DNA of 64,000 nt from Propionibacteriaceae bacterium (GTDB taxonomy: Bacteria; Actinomycetota; Actinomycetes; Propionibacteriales; Propionibacteriaceae): contig JAIRYW010000026.1 of NCBI GenBank assembly GCA_031267645.1, forward strand, positions 1 to 64,000, in the 5' to 3' direction. Of this stretch, positions 62,955 through 64,000 are shown in pieces (the first letter of the stretch is position 1; every line of letters begins with the position of its first letter). Under the pieces are notes generated by a model. It was not told the origin of the DNA and did not search any database. It was given only the letters and a program-made list of their open reading frames with translations. Position numbers and translations under genes: made by a program.

Positions 62955-62981
62955 CCCACAGGGTTATGCACAGCCTGTGGG
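62955..62981. promoter_or_regulatory. DnaA box inside an inverted repeat upstream of dnaA
   Basis: The repeat arms CCCACAGG/CCTGTGGG flank TTATGCACA, 59-85 bases upstream of the dnaA start. The position suits autoregulation of dnaA by DnaA. Confidence 0.6.
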
Positions 62982-63253
62982 CCATGCGACGATACCTGGT
63001 CCCCGCTGGGACGGGCGGGTTTGAAGTCACCAAATTAGTCGGGCCTGGGAAAGACACGCAAGTGAGAGCGGAGAGGTTGGGCTGAATTCCGGGCGTGTCG
63101 TGGTAAAGGACGTCCAACTGGTCGAGTTCAGGCCCCCTGGCAGGTCCGGCGACGGTCGTTACGGAGTCGAGTCCTGGAGTCTGGGGACGGGTCCGACTTC
63201 TTTCGATACGGCCCGATTGGGCCAAGTTGAAGTCGAGGCTTCAGACGGGCGGT

Positions 63254-63283
63254 TTGCCGGGAATCGGACCTAGCGCGTATCGT
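63254..63283 (+). promoter_or_regulatory. Candidate rpmH-rnpA promoter
   Basis: TTGCCG, an 18-base spacer and TATCGT (TANNNT). Transcription would begin near 63290, about 75 bases before rpmH. Confidence 0.4.
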
Positions 63284-63364
63284 TACCAGGTCGCTGTCGT
63301 GAGCGGCTGTTCCCCTGCTGCTTGGACAGCGGGATCGTAGTCTCTAACTATGGGAGCTTGAATC

Positions 63365-63502
63365 GTGAGCAAGCGGACCTTTCAGCCGAGCAATCGGCGC
63401 CGCAGTCGGACCCACGGCTTTAGGGCCCGCATGAGGACCCGGGCCGGACGCGCCATCCTGTCGGCTCGCCGGCGCAAGGGTCGCGTTGAACTGAGCGCCT
63501 GA
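63365..63502 (+). CDS. rpmH: 50S ribosomal protein L34
   Basis: 45 residues, too short for ordinary ORF cut-offs but unmistakable: [21 protein letters not shown] then [18 protein letters not shown], the L34 sequence. GTG at 63365 follows GGGAG. L34 is part of the large ribosomal subunit. It is divergent from dnaA and immediately upstream of rnpA, the universal arrangement beside bacterial origins. Confidence 0.97.
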   Translation: MSKRTFQPSNRRRSRTHGFRARMRTRAGRAILSARRRKGRVELSA

Positions 63503-63507
63503 GCGAG

Positions 63508-64000
63508 ATGTTGCCGGTCTCGGCCCGTCTACGGCGTGCGGCCCAATTCACCGCCACCGTGCGCGGCGGTCGGCAGACCGGTCGAGCCTGCCTGATCTTG
63601 TACGTCAAGCCGACCGACCAAGCCAGCTCCCGGGCTGGTTTCGTGGTCTCCCGCCGAGTCGGTCCGGCGGTGGTGCGCAATCGAGTCAAGCGGCGGCTGC
63701 GCCACCTGGTGGCGGCCCGCTTGGACCAACTGCCCCAGACCGCCGACATCGTCATCCGGGCCCTGCCCAAGGCGGCCAGCCAACCCGGCCGGCTGGTGGG
63801 CGACTTCGAATCGGCCTGGTCCTGGGCCGCCCGGCAGTGTTCGACCCCGTCCGCGCCGGTCCCCGCCATCCCCGCTCCAGACTCCCCTGTCGGTCGACTG
63901 GCCTCCCCGCTCTTCCCGGTCGCCGCCTCGCAGCCCTCCCCCCAGCCGGTCGCCGCCCCGGCCCCCTCTCCCGCCGGCCTCGCAGACACCCCCGACCCCT
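63508..64000 (+). CDS. rnpA: Ribonuclease P protein component, with Pro-rich C-terminal extension (cut by window end)
   Basis: ATG at 63508, five bases after the rpmH stop. The core includes ARLRRAAQF, RAGFVVSRRVGPAVVRNRVKRRLRHLV (the RNR RNA-binding motif) and DIVIRALPKAA, ending near residue 112. The frame then stays open to the window edge with a Pro/Ala/Ser-rich stretch (SAPVPAIPAPDSPVG, PQPVAAPAPSPAG) of at least 50 residues, unusual for RnpA. It helps RNase P mature tRNA 5' ends. The stop codon is outside the window, so total length is unknown. Confidence 0.9.
   Translation, partial: MLPVSARLRRAAQFTATVRGGRQTGRACLILYVKPTDQASSRAGFVVSRRVGPAVVRNRVKRRLRHLVAARLDQLPQTADIVIRALPKAASQPGRLVGDFESAWSWAARQCSTPSAPVPAIPAPDSPVGRLASPLFPVAASQPSPQPVAAPAPSPAGLADTPDP

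Larger units (their letters stand above)
62897..63364. promoter_or_regulatory. Divergent dnaA-rpmH intergenic region
   Basis: 468 bases without a supported gene. Near dnaA, CCCACAGG (62955-62962) and CCTGTGGG (62974-62981) form a perfect 8-bp inverted repeat whose loop contains TTATGCACA (62964-62972), matching the DnaA box TTATNCACA. Near rpmH, TTGCCG (63254-63259) and TATCGT (63278-63283), 18 bases apart, form a plausible promoter. Confidence 0.6.

Noticed and set aside
63420-63989. 189-codon minus-strand frame opposite rpmH and rnpA
   Set aside because: It is antisense to two recognised genes and has no motif; rnpA remains open to the window end on the plus strand.

Overview
The window is high-GC DNA (GTG starts are common) carrying dnaA, dnaN, recF and a DUF721 gene in the order typical of Actinomycetota, with rpmH and rnpA diverging on the far side of dnaA. 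It therefore covers the chromosomal replication origin; oriC is the dnaA-dnaN gap (about 61.0-61.5 kb). Pyruvate:ferredoxin oxidoreductase, a GltD-like flavoprotein, Pta, AckA, a tyrosine phenol-lyase-like enzyme and an AldA-type dehydrogenase point to a fermentative, anaerobic or facultative actinobacterium. I cannot fix the genus from sequence alone.

Layout. 0-4.4 kb: nifJ and its flavoprotein partner (minus), rarD and a nitroreductase (plus), and a CsoR-family repressor. 4.5-8.6 kb: an ABC exporter, a YqeY-like protein, a proline-rich membrane protein and a DsbA-like thiol protein. 8.7-16 kb: two translationally coupled, motif-depleted NRPS-like genes, then a tyrosine phenol-lyase-like gene. 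16-24.2 kb: pepN, an ABC ATPase with a roughly 800-residue disordered tail and its permease, and a CDF transporter. 24.2-28.2 kb: an AT-rich promoter region followed by a five-gene cluster (secreted Cys-containing peptide, lipoprotein, peptidoglycan-binding adaptor, ABC ATPase, MacB/FtsX-like permease), which looks like a peptide production/export or envelope stress module. 28.2-33.8 kb: a tight minus-strand operon ackA-SDR-plsC-femX-alr. 33.9-38.2 kb: a BceAB-like transporter with a response regulator but no kinase, lying between ackA and pta. 38.5-46.4 kb: pta, endonuclease IV-like, hemH, fpg, aldA, hpt. 46.4-57.5 kb: tilS, an Rhs/YD-repeat polymorphic toxin with a putative immunity gene, dacB, ppa, an RNA/DNA methylase-like gene and a SixA-like phosphatase. 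57.6-64 kb: DUF721, recF, dnaN, oriC, dnaA, rpmH and rnpA (cut by the window end).

Three themes recur. First, many otherwise ordinary proteins (RarD, Fpg, RecF, PlsC, TilS, RnpA, NifJ, CsoR, an ABC ATPase) carry low-complexity, often tandemly repeated insertions or tails that keep the reading frame. Second, conserved neighbourhoods are interrupted by conflict or defence modules: the Rhs toxin and its partner sit between dacB and tilS, and BceAB with its regulator sits between pta and ackA. Third, some large genes keep open frames while losing family catalytic motifs (the NRPS pair, and the amidase-like N-terminus of the Rhs protein). All family assignments were made by reading motifs by eye; no database search was run.
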